Assembly (NCBI RefSeq): GCF_016862675.1
Contig: NZ_BONK01000001.1
Coordinates: forward strand, 62,001-126,000
DNA length: 64,000 nucleotides
Direction: 5' to 3'
Source: Cellulomonas chitinilytica
GTDB taxonomy: Bacteria > Actinomycetota > Actinomycetes > Actinomycetales > Cellulomonadaceae
Made by a program: the position numbers and the translations under genes. A model generated the notes under the pieces. That model ran no database searches, was not told where the DNA came from, and saw nothing but the letters and a program-made list of their open reading frames with translations. Of this stretch, positions 42,695 through 51,865 are shown in pieces; the stretch's first letter is position 1, and every line of letters begins with the position of its first letter.

Positions 42695-43912
42695 TCAGGC
42701 CAGCTTCGCCGCCAGGTTCTTGTCGAGCGTCTCGAGGAACTCCTCGGTCGTCTGCCACGCCTGGTCCGGGCCGACGAGCACGGCGAGGTCCTTCGTCATG
42801 GCGCCGCTCTCGACCGTCTCGATGACGACCTGCTCGAGCGTCTCCGCGAACTGGGTGACCTCGGGCGTGCCGTCGAGCTTCCCGCGGTGCTTCAGACCGC
42901 CCGTCCACGCGAAGATCGACGCGATCGGGTTCGTCGACGTGGGCTTGCCCGCCTGGTGCTGGCGGTAGTGGCGCGTCACCGTGCCGTGCGCCGCCTCGGC
43001 CTCGACCGTCTTGCCGTCCGGGGTCATGAGGACCGACGTCATGAGGCCCAGCGAGCCGAAGCCCTGCGCGACCGTGTCGGACTGCACGTCACCGTCGTAG
43101 TTCTTGCACGCCCAGACGTAGCCGCCCTCCCACTTCATGGCCGCGGCGACCATGTCGTCGATGAGGCGGTGCTCGTACGTGAGGCCGGCGGCGTCGAACT
43201 GGTCCTTGTACTCGGCGTCGAACACCTCCTGGAAGATGTCCTTGAACGCGCCGTCGTACGCCTTGAGGATCGTGTTCTTCGTCGACAGGTACACCGGGTA
43301 GCCCCGCTGCAGGCCGTACGCGAACGACGCCCGCGCGAAGTCGCGGATCGAGTCGTTGAAGTTGTACATGCCCATCGCGACGCCGCCGCCGTCGGGGTAC
43401 GTGACGACCTGCTGCTGGATCGGCTCCGAGCCGTCCGCCGGGGTGTACGTGAGGGTCAGCGTGCCGGCGCCGGGGACCTTGAAGTTGGTCGCCTTGTACT
43501 GGTCGCCGTGGGCGTGACGGCCGATGATGATCGGCTTGTTCCAGCCCGGCACCAGGCGCGGGATGTTGCTGATGATGATCGGCTCGCGGAAGACGACGCC
43601 GCCGAGGATGTTGCGGATCGTGCCGTTCGGCGAGACCCACATCTTCTTCAGGCCGAACTCCTCGACGCGCGCCTCGTCGGGCGTGATCGTCGCGCACTTG
43701 ACGCCGACGCCGTGCTCCTTGATGGCGTGCGCCGCGTCGATCGTCACCTGGTCGTCGGTGGCGTCGCGGTTCTGGATCGACAGGTCGAAGTACCGCAGGT
43801 CGACGTCGAGGTACGGGTGGATCAGGCGGTCCTTGATGAACTGCCAGATGATGCGCGTCATCTCGTCGCCGTCGAGCTCGACGACCGGGCCGACGACCTT
43901 GATCTTCGCCAT
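42695..43912 (-). CDS. icd: NADP-dependent isocitrate dehydrogenase (homodimeric, eukaryote-like type)
   Basis: The product has 405 residues. Its start ([13 protein letters not shown]) and the [19 protein letters not shown] substrate loop are those of the type II homodimeric IDH family also found in eukaryotes, not of the 740-residue monomeric IDH common in actinobacteria. The G-T-V-T-R-H cofactor loop near 310 fits NADP. It converts isocitrate to 2-oxoglutarate. AGGAGA precedes the ATG; a palindrome and TAATCT -10 box lie upstream. Confidence 0.96.
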   Translation of the reverse strand: MAKIKVVGPVVELDGDEMTRIIWQFIKDRLIHPYLDVDLRYFDLSIQNRDATDDQVTIDAAHAIKEHGVGVKCATITPDEARVEEFGLKKMWVSPNGTIRNILGGVVFREPIIISNIPRLVPGWNKPIIIGRHAHGDQYKATNFKVPGAGTLTLTYTPADGSEPIQQQVVTYPDGGGVAMGMYNFNDSIRDFARASFAYGLQRGYPVYLSTKNTILKAYDGAFKDIFQEVFDAEYKDQFDAAGLTYEHRLIDDMVAAAMKWEGGYVWACKNYDGDVQSDTVAQGFGSLGLMTSVLMTPDGKTVEAEAAHGTVTRHYRQHQAGKPTSTNPIASIFAWTGGLKHRGKLDGTPEVTQFAETLEQVVIETVESGAMTKDLAVLVGPDQAWQTTEEFLETLDKNLAAKLA

Positions 43913-43999
43913 GCGGGATCTCCTGTGATGGGGACTGGTGAGGAGGCCGGCCAGGACGGCGGTGGTGACGCAGCGCGGGCCGGCGCGGGTCCGGGGACA

Positions 44000-44018
44000 A
44001 GATTACTCGACGTCGAGA
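44000..44018 (-). promoter_or_regulatory. icd promoter with a CTCGACGTCGAG palindrome
   Basis: On the minus strand TAATCT (44000-44005) is a good -10 box about 90 bp upstream of icd. The palindrome ACTCGACGTCGAGA (44005-44018) directly abuts it. A related 14-mer occurs at the sucC promoter. The rest of the 281-bp gap up to the aquaporin gene shows no gene. Confidence 0.55.
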
Positions 44019-44193
44019 GATCTCACGGAACCGGGGCACAGCGGTCGCACAGCGAAAGCGTCCGCTGCACGGCTGTTCCGTGACCTGGGCCGACGTGTCC
44101 TGGCATGCTGGGGCGCATCAGCACGGCGAGCCCGACGAGCGCTCCAGCCCTCGTCCGCAGCCGTCCGCCCGCACGACACACGACAGGACCCAC

Positions 44194-45240
44194 ATGTCCA
44201 ACGACACCCCTGACCAGCCCGCCGGCACGCCCGGCCCCGAGGACGTCAGCGCCGCCGCTGCCGGTGACGCCCCCGCTCCCGCCGCTCCCGCGCCGGTCGA
44301 GCCTCCCGCCGCCGAGCCCGCCGCCCCTGCGCCGGTGGCGCCCGCGGCGCCCGCGCCCGTGGCCGCCGAGCCCGTGGCCGCCGAGCCCGAGGCCGAGGTC
44401 GACTACGACGCGTACGTCGTGCCGGCCGGCACGGTCGTGACGGCCGGCCCGGGACTCGTGTCCCGGGTGGGTGCCGAGGCCTTCGGCACGTTCTTCCTGG
44501 TGCTCGCCGGTGTCGGCACCGCCCTGTACGCCCAGGTCACCGGCGCCGGCGCGCTCGCCGTCGCTCTCGCGTTCGGCGTGGCCGTGCTCGCCGGGATCGC
44601 GGCCGTCGGCCACATCTCGGGCGGCCACTTCAACCCGGCCGTGACGTTCGGGGCGGCCCTCGCCGGCCGGACGAGCTGGAAGGACGTCCTGCCCTACTGG
44701 GTCGCGCAGCTCGTCGGCGGTGCCGCCGCCGCGTCGGTGCTCTACGTCGTCATCACGACGCTGCCGGCCCTCGACGCGAACGAGAAGAGCTTCTTCTCGT
44801 CCGTCGCGAACGGCTACGAGGCGCACTCGCCCATCGCGGCCCAGACGCAGGGTGAGGGCTTCTCCTGGATCGGTGCCGGGCTGATCGAGCTCGTCGTCGT
44901 CGCCGTGTTCGTCGGCGTGATCCTCGCCGTCACCGACCGTCGCTCCGCCAAGGGCAACGCGCCCGTCGCGATCGGCCTGACGCTGACGGCGCTCATCCTC
45001 GTCGCGATGCCCGTGACGAACGCGTCGCTCAACCCGGCGCGCTCCGTCGCGACGGCGATCTTCTCCGAGAGCTGGGCCTGGAACCAGATCTGGCTGTTCT
45101 GGGTCGCACCGCTCCTCGGCGCCGCGATCGCCGCGCTCGTCTACCGCGCGTTCGCCGCGGAGCCCGTCGAGGACAACCTCCTCGAGGAGGACGACGTGTA
45201 CGTCACGACCGACGACGTCGTCGTGGTCGAGGGCCGCTGA
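44194..45240 (+). CDS. Aquaporin/MIP-family channel
   Basis: The product has 348 residues. A Pro/Ala/Glu-rich cytosolic lead (about 1-85, with repeated A-P-A-P-V and V-A-A-E-P) precedes a six-helix MIP fold with both pore motifs: H-F-N-P-A-V-T near 146 and S-L-N-P-A-R-S near 279. The H-I-S-G-G-H and N-P-A-R-S residues fit an AqpZ-like water channel rather than a glycerol facilitator. The C-terminal tail is acidic. The start has AGGA a few nt upstream; the long lead is an actinobacterial elaboration and could interact with other proteins. Confidence 0.92.
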   Translation: MSNDTPDQPAGTPGPEDVSAAAAGDAPAPAAPAPVEPPAAEPAAPAPVAPAAPAPVAAEPVAAEPEAEVDYDAYVVPAGTVVTAGPGLVSRVGAEAFGTFFLVLAGVGTALYAQVTGAGALAVALAFGVAVLAGIAAVGHISGGHFNPAVTFGAALAGRTSWKDVLPYWVAQLVGGAAAASVLYVVITTLPALDANEKSFFSSVANGYEAHSPIAAQTQGEGFSWIGAGLIELVVVAVFVGVILAVTDRRSAKGNAPVAIGLTLTALILVAMPVTNASLNPARSVATAIFSESWAWNQIWLFWVAPLLGAAIAALVYRAFAAEPVEDNLLEEDDVYVTTDDVVVVEGR

Positions 45241-45252
45241 CCGACCGCTCGC

Positions 45253-45294
45253 ACGACGGACGCCCCGGGCCGATCGGCTCGGGGCGTCCGTCGT
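45253..45294. terminator. Bidirectional hairpin terminator
   Basis: A perfect 15-bp stem (arms 45253-45267 and 45280-45294) lies between the convergent aquaporin and DUF3017 genes. Confidence 0.85.
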
Positions 45295-45337
45295 CACCGG
45301 CTCAGGTGATCGGTGCGGGGGTCGGCGCGAGGAGTCC

Positions 45338-45724
45338 TCAGCGCGAGCCCGCCGGCAGGATCTGCGCGAGGAACGCGATGCCTCCCGCGAACGTCAGGAG
45401 CACGAGCACGTCGAACGGCCGGGAGCGCACCGAGACCGCCACGGGACCGGGCGACGGCAGGACGAGGCGTACCACGGCGCACACCGCCGTCACCGCCGCC
45501 AGGGTGAACGCACCCGCCCGGGTGCTGACCAGCAGCGCGACCGCGACGGACACCACGATGCCCGCGCTCGTCCACCACAGCGACGCGTTCTTCGACGCCT
45601 GCAGCGACGCCCGGGCGATGGTCCGCGGGTCGAGGGCCTGCTCCTCGACGGGCACCGGCCCGGAGCCGGCGGGCGGCTCGGCGGGTCGCCCGACGGGGCC
45701 GCCGTGCACACGCTCCTGGACCAT
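45338..45724 (-). CDS. DUF3017-family membrane protein
   Basis: The product has 128 residues. A hydrophilic N-terminus (about 1-48) is followed by three membrane helices (about 50-67, 71-90 and 102-122). R-S-R-P-F-D-V near 100 matches the actinobacterial DUF3017 pattern. Genes of this family are typically found among folD, purH and mdh, as here. Function is unknown. AAGGGG precedes the ATG. It is divergent from the reductase gene, 37 bp away. Confidence 0.8.
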   Translation of the reverse strand: MVQERVHGGPVGRPAEPPAGSGPVPVEEQALDPRTIARASLQASKNASLWWTSAGIVVSVAVALLVSTRAGAFTLAAVTAVCAVVRLVLPSPGPVAVSVRSRPFDVLVLLTFAGGIAFLAQILPAGSR

Positions 45725-45748
45725 CGATCACCCCTTTCCCGGGGAGAC

Positions 45749-45761
45749 TACCGTTGCGCGG
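45749..45761 (+). promoter_or_regulatory. -10 box for leaderless reductase gene
   Basis: TACCGT (45749-45754) lies 7 nt before the GTG at 45762. Confidence 0.55.
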
Positions 45762-47102
45762 GTGACGGCCCGGACCCCAGACCCGACTGCCGCGCCCGAC
45801 GCGCCCGCCCTGCACCGCCACGTCCCGCCGCCCGGCCACGTCGCCCTGCCCCGCCACGCCGCCCCGCCGCGCCACGTCGCCCTGCCCCGCCACGTCGCCG
45901 TGGCCGGCGCCGGCCTCGCAGCGACGCAGACCGTCGCCGCGCTGCGCGAGTCCGGCTTCGACGGGCGGGTCACGGTCCTCGGCGCCGAGGTCCTCCCGCC
46001 GTACGACCGGCCGCCCCTCTCCAAGCACCTGCTCGACCGGCCGGGTCCGACCTGGCTCGCCGACGAGGTGGGGGTCGACCTGCGCGCGCTCGCGGACGAC
46101 GTGCGGCTCGGCACGCCCGCGACCGGGCTCGTCGTCACCGGGGACGGTGTCGAGCTGGCGACGGCGGACGGCACCGTCGCCGCGGACGCCGTGGTGCTGG
46201 CGACCGGGGCGGCGGCGGTGCGACCGGCCGGGTGGTCGGCGGCGCTCACCCTGCACACCGCCGACGACGCGCAGGCGCTCCGGGAACGGCTGGCGCCGGG
46301 CACGCGGCTCGTCGTCATCGGCGCGGGGTGGATCGGGGCCGAGGTCGCCGGGGTCGCCGCGGCGGCCGGGGTGGACGTCACGGTCGTCGAGGCCGCGCCC
46401 GGGCCGCTGGGGTCCGCGCTCGGGCCGGCCGTCGGAGGGCTCACCGCCCGCTGGTACGCGACCGCGGGCGTGCGGCTGCTGTGCGACGTGCAGGTGGTGG
46501 ACGTGCGGGCCGACGGGGTCACGCTCGCCGACGGGCGGGCGCTGCCCGCCGACGTCGTCCTCGCGGCGGTGGGCGCGCGACCCGCCACCGCGTGGCTCGA
46601 CGGCGCCCTCCCCCGCGAGCCGGACGGGTCGCTGCGGGTCGACGAGGGGTTCGCCGTGATCGGCGCACCCCGGCACGTGCGGGCCGTCGGTGACGTCGCG
46701 CTGCGCCGCTCGGCACGCCACGGCTGGGTGCCCGGAGGGCACTGGGACGGCGCGCTGCGCGGCCCCGAGGGGCTGGTCACGGACCTGCTCGGTCTCGACG
46801 GGCAGCTCGCGGACGTGGCGCCGTACGTGTTCTCGACGCAGCTCGGCCACGAGCTCGCGCTGTTCGGGCAGCCCCGACCCGGCGACGACGTGGTGCTGCG
46901 GGGCGACCCGGGCTCGACCGACGGCTGGTCGGCGGTGTGGTTCCGCCCCGGCGCCGACGACGCGGCCGCGATCCTCACCGTCGACCGCCCGCGGGACGTC
47001 GGGGCCGCCCGGCGGCTCTTCGGCGCCCGCGACCTGCCGCGCCTCGACCGGCGGCTCGTCCGCGACCTCGATCACCCGCTGCGCGAGACCGCCCTCGCCT
47101 GA
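45762..47102 (+). CDS. FAD/NAD(P)-dependent ferredoxin-reductase-like oxidoreductase
   Basis: The product has 446 residues. The FAD Rossmann motif V-A-G-A-G-L-A-A lies near 47-54, the P-P-Y-D-R-P-P-L-S-K loop near 82-91, the NAD(P) Rossmann motif V-I-G-A-G-W-I-G near 186 and the final FAD segment R-A-V-G-D-V-A near 306. This is the rubredoxin/ferredoxin reductase family, passing electrons from NAD(P)H to a ferredoxin that serves a P450 or dioxygenase. No such partner is nearby. The first about 45 residues are an unusual His/Pro/Val repeat not found in the family core. Confidence 0.88.
   Translation: MTARTPDPTAAPDAPALHRHVPPPGHVALPRHAAPPRHVALPRHVAVAGAGLAATQTVAALRESGFDGRVTVLGAEVLPPYDRPPLSKHLLDRPGPTWLADEVGVDLRALADDVRLGTPATGLVVTGDGVELATADGTVAADAVVLATGAAAVRPAGWSAALTLHTADDAQALRERLAPGTRLVVIGAGWIGAEVAGVAAAAGVDVTVVEAAPGPLGSALGPAVGGLTARWYATAGVRLLCDVQVVDVRADGVTLADGRALPADVVLAAVGARPATAWLDGALPREPDGSLRVDEGFAVIGAPRHVRAVGDVALRRSARHGWVPGGHWDGALRGPEGLVTDLLGLDGQLADVAPYVFSTQLGHELALFGQPRPGDDVVLRGDPGSTDGWSAVWFRPGADDAAAILTVDRPRDVGAARRLFGARDLPRLDRRLVRDLDHPLRETALA
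45817..45903 (+). repeat. Degenerate in-frame repeat at the reductase N-terminus
   Basis: CACGTCGCCCTGCCCCGC occurs twice with intervening variants of the same unit, coding H-V-A-L-P-R-H-type repeats before the FAD domain. Confidence 0.7.
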
Positions 47103-47106
47103 CGCC

Positions 47107-47144
47107 CGGCCGCCGCAGACGCCCCGGAGGGCGTGCGGCGGCCG
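47107..47144. terminator. Bidirectional hairpin terminator
   Basis: CGGCCGCCGCA (47107-47117) pairs with TGCGGCGGCCG (47134-47144), with a further CGCCC/GGGCG inner stem. It lies between the convergent reductase and purH genes. Confidence 0.8.
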
Positions 47145-47170
47145 TGCGTGCGGCGGCCGGACGCGGCCGG

Positions 47171-48796
47171 TCAGTGCGCGAAGTGGCGGGTACCCGTGAG
47201 GTAGAGCGTCACCCCGGCGGCCTGGGCGGCGGCCACGACCTCCTCGTCCCGGACCGACCCGCCGGGCTGCACGACGGCCCGGACACCGGCGTCGAGCAGC
47301 ACCTGGAGCCCGTCGGCGAACGGGAAGAACGCGTCCGACGCGGCGACCGCGCCACGCGCCCGGTCTGCACCGTCGGCGTTCGCCCGCTCGACGGCCAGCC
47401 GGCACGAGTCGACCCGGTTGACCTGCCCCATGCCGACCCCGACGGACGCCCCGTCGGCGGCGAGCAGGATCGCGTTGGACTTCACCGCGCGCACCGCCCG
47501 CCACGCGAACACCAGGTCGGTCAGCGTCGCCTCGTCGGCGGGCTCGCCCGCGGCGAGCGTCCACCCCTCGGCCGTGTCGCCGTGGGCGTCGAGACGGTCG
47601 ACGTCCTGCACCAGCAGGCCGCCGCTCACGGCGCGCTGCTCGCGCCGCGCACCGGCGTCGAGGCCCGTGACCCGCAGCAGCCGGACGTTCTTCTTGCGGC
47701 TGAGCACCTCGACCGCCTCCGGCTCGAAGTCGGGTGCGACGACGACCTCCGTGAACACGGGTGCGATCTGCTCGGCGGCGGCGGCGGTGAGCGTGCGGTT
47801 CGTCGCGATGACGCCGCCGAACGCCGACACCGGGTCGCACGCGTGCGCCTTGGCGTGCGCGTCCGCGACGTCGGCGCCGACCGCGATCCCGCACGGGTTC
47901 GCGTGCTTGATGATCGCGACCGCGGGGGCGTCGTGGTCGTGCGCGGCCCGCCAGGCGGCGTCCGCGTCGACGTAGTTGTTGTAGCTCATCTGCTTGCCGT
48001 GCAGCTGCTCGGCGCCCGCCAGGCCACGGCCCGCGGCGCCGTCCGGCGTGAGGTACAGCGCGGCGCCCTGGTGCGGGTTCTCGCCGTACCGCAGCACGTC
48101 CGCGCGCGTCCACGTGGCGCCCGCGAACGTCGGGAACCGGTGGGACGCCGCGTCCTCGTCGGGCGCGTAGTCCCCCGCGAACCAGGACGCGACCGCGACG
48201 TCGTAGGCGGCCGTGTGCGCGAACGCCTGCGCCGCGAGCGAGCGGCGCTGCGCCAGCGTGAAGCCGCCCTGCGCCACGGCCGCGGCGACGTCCGCGTACC
48301 GCGCGGGGTCGACCACGACGGCCACGCTCGGGTGGTTCTTGGCCGCGGCCCGCACCATCGACGGCCCGCCGATGTCGATCTGCTCGACGCACTCGTCCGG
48401 GCCGGCACCGCTCGCGACCGTCGCGGTGAACGGGTACAGGTTGACGACCACGAGCTCGAACGGCGCGATGCCGAGCTCGTCGAGCTGCGCGAGGTGGTCC
48501 GCGCGGCGGGTGTCGGCGAGGACCCCGGCGTGCACGCGGGGGTGCAGCGTCTTGACGCGGCCGTCGAGGCACTCGGGGAACCCGGTGAGCTCCTCGACGG
48601 GGGTCACCGGGACGCCCGCCGCGGCGATCGTCGCGGCCGTGGAGCCCGTGGACACGAGCTCGACACCGGCGGCGTGCAGGGTCGTCGCGAGCTCGACGAG
48701 CCCGGTCTTGTCGTAGACGCTCACGAGGGCGCGGCGCACGGCGCGCCGGGCGGTCTCGTCGGCGGGGGTGCTGGGCACGGGCACGGAGGCGGACAT
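47171..48796 (-). CDS. purH: Bifunctional AICAR formyltransferase/IMP cyclohydrolase
   Basis: The product has 541 residues. The N-terminal IMP cyclohydrolase (MGS fold, about 18-210) shows [16 protein letters not shown] and V-V-V-N-L-Y-P-F. The C-terminal AICAR transformylase (about 215-541) shows [10 protein letters not shown] and I-K-H-A-N-P-C-G. It carries out the last two steps of IMP synthesis using 10-formyl-THF. Its substrate AICAR is ZMP, the ligand of the riboswitch in its leader. I use the ATG at 48796, 7 nt after an AGGAG site. Confidence 0.97.
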   Translation of the reverse strand: MSASVPVPSTPADETARRAVRRALVSVYDKTGLVELATTLHAAGVELVSTGSTAATIAAAGVPVTPVEELTGFPECLDGRVKTLHPRVHAGVLADTRRADHLAQLDELGIAPFELVVVNLYPFTATVASGAGPDECVEQIDIGGPSMVRAAAKNHPSVAVVVDPARYADVAAAVAQGGFTLAQRRSLAAQAFAHTAAYDVAVASWFAGDYAPDEDAASHRFPTFAGATWTRADVLRYGENPHQGAALYLTPDGAAGRGLAGAEQLHGKQMSYNNYVDADAAWRAAHDHDAPAVAIIKHANPCGIAVGADVADAHAKAHACDPVSAFGGVIATNRTLTAAAAEQIAPVFTEVVVAPDFEPEAVEVLSRKKNVRLLRVTGLDAGARREQRAVSGGLLVQDVDRLDAHGDTAEGWTLAAGEPADEATLTDLVFAWRAVRAVKSNAILLAADGASVGVGMGQVNRVDSCRLAVERANADGADRARGAVAASDAFFPFADGLQVLLDAGVRAVVQPGGSVRDEEVVAAAQAAGVTLYLTGTRHFAH

Positions 48797-48846
48797 TCGC
48801 TCACTCCTGGGTCGACGCGGTCTGCGGTGGGACCCAGGCACCCAGG
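48797..48846 (-). promoter_or_regulatory. purH expression platform: possible anti-ribosome-binding-site pairing
   Basis: On the minus strand the aptamer's 3' CCTGGGT (48840-48846) is repeated at 48832-48838. Either copy can pair perfectly with ACCCAGG at 48806-48812, which overlaps the AGGAG ribosome-binding site (48804-48808). This suggests translational control with ligand binding freeing the site. Confidence 0.55.
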
Positions 48847-48917
48847 CGGGCGGTGCTCTGCAGGGGACTTCGGCCGCTCCCCGGTGGTTCTCCCCACCTG
48901 CGCCAGTCACGACCGTG
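48838..48917 (-). promoter_or_regulatory. ZTP (pfl) riboswitch controlling purH
   Basis: On the minus strand the conserved elements are ACTGGCG, GAACCACCGGGGAGCG and the 3' hairpin CCCGCCTGGGT, the same order as in the glyA leader but with a shorter linker. Only about 40 nt separate the aptamer from the purH start codon. Confidence 0.9.
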
Positions 48918-48961
48918 CACGAGTGTAACCGGGGAGCGCGGGCCCCCGGGAGCCGCCGGCC

Positions 48962-49621
48962 CTACGCGCCGATACGCACGGTGCGGCCCTCGACGACGAG
49001 GCCGTGCCTGACGATCCGCCCGACGACGTCCACGAGCAGCGTCCGCTCCACGACCTTGATCCGCTCGTGCAGCGTGCCCTCGTCGTCGCCGTCGAGCACC
49101 GGGACGGCCTCCTGCGCCAGGATCGGGCCCGCGTCCACGCCCTCGTCGACCACGATCACGCTGCAGCCGCTGACCTTCACGCCGTACGCCAGCGCGTCGC
49201 GGACACCGTGCGCACCCGGGAACGACGGCAGCAGGGCGGGGTGCGTGTTGACGATCCGGCCGCCGAACCGCCCCAGGAACGACGCCCCGACGAGCTTCAT
49301 GAACCCCGCGAGCACCACGAGGTCCGGCGAGAAGACGGCGACCGTCTCGGTGAGCGCCGCGTCCCACGCCGCCCTGTCGTCGAAGTCCTTCAGCGACACG
49401 ACCGCGGTCGGCACACCCGCCTCGCGCGCGATGTCGAGCGCCGCGATCCCCGGCCGGTCCGCGACCACCCCGACGACGCGGCCGCCGAACGCCGGGTCGT
49501 CGTGCACCGCCAGGAGCGCCGCGAGGTTCGACCCCGTGCCGGAGACGAGGACCACGAGCCGCCCGGCGGTCCGCGTGGGTGGCAGGGGCGGACGGGGCGT
49601 CTCGGGGTGCGGCGCGTTCAC
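48962..49621 (-). CDS. purN: Phosphoribosylglycinamide formyltransferase
   Basis: The product has 219 residues. It transfers formyl from 10-formyl-THF to GAR in purine synthesis. V-S-G-T-G-S-N-L (phosphate loop) lies near 27-34, F-M-K-L-V near 107, the catalytic N-T-H-P-A-L-L-P-S-F and the Asp of D-E-G-V-D-A-G-P follow. The GTG at 49621 is 7 nt after a TAGGGT -10 box (minus strand, 49629-49634), so it is probably leaderless. It is upstream of purH on the same strand, with the riboswitch-bearing gap between. Confidence 0.95.
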   Translation of the reverse strand: MNAPHPETPRPPLPPTRTAGRLVVLVSGTGSNLAALLAVHDDPAFGGRVVGVVADRPGIAALDIAREAGVPTAVVSLKDFDDRAAWDAALTETVAVFSPDLVVLAGFMKLVGASFLGRFGGRIVNTHPALLPSFPGAHGVRDALAYGVKVSGCSVIVVDEGVDAGPILAQEAVPVLDGDDEGTLHERIKVVERTLLVDVVGRIVRHGLVVEGRTVRIGA

Positions 49622-49628
49622 GCGGGCG

Positions 49629-49728
49629 ACCCTACCCGGCCGGGGCCGGGGCCGACGCCGGACGTCCGACGACCACCACGTGGACAGCCGATGACCAGGA
49701 CGCCGGGGCAGTGGGCGAGAATGCCGGG
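49629..49728. promoter_or_regulatory. Divergent leaderless promoters of purN and the Pro-rich membrane protein gene
   Basis: TAGGGT (minus, 49629-49634) serves purN and GAGAAT (plus, 49717-49722), 6 nt before the GTG at 49729, serves the divergent gene. No clear shared operator is visible. Confidence 0.45.
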
Positions 49729-50358
49729 GTGAGCAACCCGTACGCCCCGCCGGAGGACCGTCCGCGCACGCCGGACGCGCCGCCCGCCGGACCGCAGGCC
49801 GCGCCGCCCGCCGGACCACCGGTCGCGCCGACCGCCGGACCGCAGGCGCCGTCCTCGAACCCGGTCGGGCCGCACCCGGCGGCGAGCCACGACGGGCGCC
49901 GCGGCGGCGGGCCGGGCGTCCCGCCCGACGGGGGCCCGGCGGGCGACGTCGCGCCGACCGACGCGCCGGCCGTGGCACGCAGCATCGGCCTCGCCCGGAC
50001 CACCGGTCTGCTCGTGCTCGCCACCGTCGTCGTGGTGTCGTTCCCCGTGCCGTGGCAGGCCGCGTCGCTCGGGTTCGCCCTCGCCGCCGTCGTGACGGCC
50101 GTCCGCGGGCTCGGCATCGCCGTCCGCGGTCGCGTCCGCGGAGGCGTCCCGGCCGTGCTCACGGTGCTGCTGCTGGTCGCGGGGATGCTGTCGCTCGCGT
50201 CGGCCAGCATGCTCGTGCTCTGGGGGCCGCAGCGCGACCACCAGGCCTGCCTCGCGGGTGCGCTCACGGTGTCCGCGAAGGCGCAGTGCGAGGCCCAGTA
50301 CCGTCAGGACATCGAGGACTGGCGGGTGTCGCTCGAGGAACGCTCCCGGCGCCCCTGA
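49729..50358 (+). CDS. Pro-rich membrane protein of unknown function
   Basis: The product has 209 residues. A long Pro/Ala/Gly-rich cytosolic region (about 1-85) precedes three membrane helices (about 87-103, 107-126 and 139-161). An extracytoplasmic tail follows with two Cys (C-L-A and C-E-A) that could form a disulfide. I do not recognise a family. Its last 55 bp overlap the 3' end of the convergent DUF6350 gene on the other strand. Confidence 0.7.
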   Translation: MSNPYAPPEDRPRTPDAPPAGPQAAPPAGPPVAPTAGPQAPSSNPVGPHPAASHDGRRGGGPGVPPDGGPAGDVAPTDAPAVARSIGLARTTGLLVLATVVVVSFPVPWQAASLGFALAAVVTAVRGLGIAVRGRVRGGVPAVLTVLLLVAGMLSLASASMLVLWGPQRDHQACLAGALTVSAKAQCEAQYRQDIEDWRVSLEERSRRP

Positions 50359-51707
50359 TCCGATCGCGCGGCCGGGCCACCGGACGCGCCGCCCCGGTTC
50401 GACGTCGCGTCCGACATCGCGTCCGACGTGGCAACCGAGGCGGGCCGCAGACCTGCCACCAGCCGGCGTCGCACCGCCCGGTCCGCCGGCAGCGCCGCGA
50501 CCGCCGCGCCGGCGGTCACCCACGCCCCCACCAGCAGGCCCACGAGCCACCCCTGGGCACCGACGTGCGCCATGCGCCCCGGCCCGACACCCCCGCTCGC
50601 GAGCGTGACCAGGACAGCGGCCGCCGCGGCGACGACACCCCCGAGCACCCCGACGGAGGCCGCCGACGACCACCACGGCCCGCCCGTCGTCCTGCGGTGC
50701 ACGTACCAGCCGGCCAGCACGCCGACGAGGACCAGCAGGGCCGGAGCGCCCCAGGTCGCGGGGCCGACCGCCTCGGGCGTCGGCAGCGCACCGAGCATGG
50801 GCACCGCGGGCAGCGGGGCGGCGACGACGCCGTCGGGCGCGAAGCTCGTCCCGGCGCCCACCGCGAAGCCGGGCCCCGCGAGCCAGGCGAGCGCCCACAC
50901 CACGAGGTTCGGCACGAACGCCAGCTCGGCGACCGCGAGGACGATCCCCCCGACCGCGTCGAGCCCGAGGCCACGCACCACGTCGCCGATCGTCGCCCGG
51001 CCGGCGACCACCCACAGCGTCGTCAGGAGGGCCGCCGCGAGCACGAGGAGCGCGAGCACGAGGACCCCCGCGGCCGCACCGACCCGCACGGGGACCGCCG
51101 CACGCGTCCACACCGGCCGGGTGAGCCGGCGCCACGACAGGGCCTCCGGCCGGCGGAGCAGCCCCAGCCCGAGTCCCGCACCGGCCACGACCGCCGCACC
51201 GACCGCCGCCCGCAGGCACGCGACCGGCGAGGCCCCGACGAGGAGCGCCACGACCACGGCGAACGCGACGTAGGCGAGCACGCCCGCCCAGAACCCGGTC
51301 CGTGTCGCCGTCCCGGACCTGCGCGCGGAGGCGTAGCAGGTGCAGACGGCCAGCAGGGTGACCCCCAGCGGGACGAGGGTCACCGTGACGCCGCCGACCT
51401 GCGTCGGCATGCCGTGCCCGAGGAGCCACACCGACGCCCCCACGCCCACCGAACGCCACCAGCTCACGCCCTCGTTCGTCGGGTCCGCCGACGTCGCGAC
51501 GAACGCGGCGATCGCGGGCAGCACGATGGCCAGCAGCGACAGGACGGCCGCCTGCGCCGCGGCCAGCGCACCGGTGGCCCACCGGGGGGCGCCGTCGATC
51601 GCGCTCGCGAAGAACTGGGGGCGCGACGGCACGTCGTCCGACAGCACCCGCCGACGGGGACGCTGGACGACCGGGGTGGCCCCTGTCCGGGGGCCGCTGC
51701 CACTCAC
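50304..51707 (-). CDS. DUF6350-family polytopic membrane protein
   Basis: The product has 467 residues with about nine or ten membrane helices and a hydrophilic Ser/Arg-rich tail. Its helices and the position just upstream of the purN block match the actinobacterial DUF6350 (formerly called PerM) family. Function is unknown. The GTG at 51707 is preceded by GAGGAT 6 nt upstream. The 3' end overlaps the opposing gene by 55 bp. Confidence 0.75.
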   Translation of the reverse strand: MSGSGPRTGATPVVQRPRRRVLSDDVPSRPQFFASAIDGAPRWATGALAAAQAAVLSLLAIVLPAIAAFVATSADPTNEGVSWWRSVGVGASVWLLGHGMPTQVGGVTVTLVPLGVTLLAVCTCYASARRSGTATRTGFWAGVLAYVAFAVVVALLVGASPVACLRAAVGAAVVAGAGLGLGLLRRPEALSWRRLTRPVWTRAAVPVRVGAAAGVLVLALLVLAAALLTTLWVVAGRATIGDVVRGLGLDAVGGIVLAVAELAFVPNLVVWALAWLAGPGFAVGAGTSFAPDGVVAAPLPAVPMLGALPTPEAVGPATWGAPALLVLVGVLAGWYVHRRTTGGPWWSSAASVGVLGGVVAAAAAVLVTLASGGVGPGRMAHVGAQGWLVGLLVGAWVTAGAAVAALPADRAVRRRLVAGLRPASVATSDAMSDATSNRGGASGGPAARSDQGRRERSSSDTRQSSMS

Positions 51708-51865
51708 CGGGTCATCCTCCCTGGGCCGGGGCGCCCACGGCCGGACCGGGGTCGGCGCGTCGTCACCTCGACCCGATGCCGGCGTGCGTCCCCGGACGGC
51801 CGACGACCCGGCGGGCACAGGGCCTCACCGGGTCGTCGGTGCTCCGTCCGCGGGGACGGGCGGGG

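Noticed and set aside
45306..45761. Upstream extension of the reductase frame by about 150 codons
   Set aside because: It lies opposite the DUF3017 gene, which has clear membrane helices, and the leaderless promoter supports GTG 45762.
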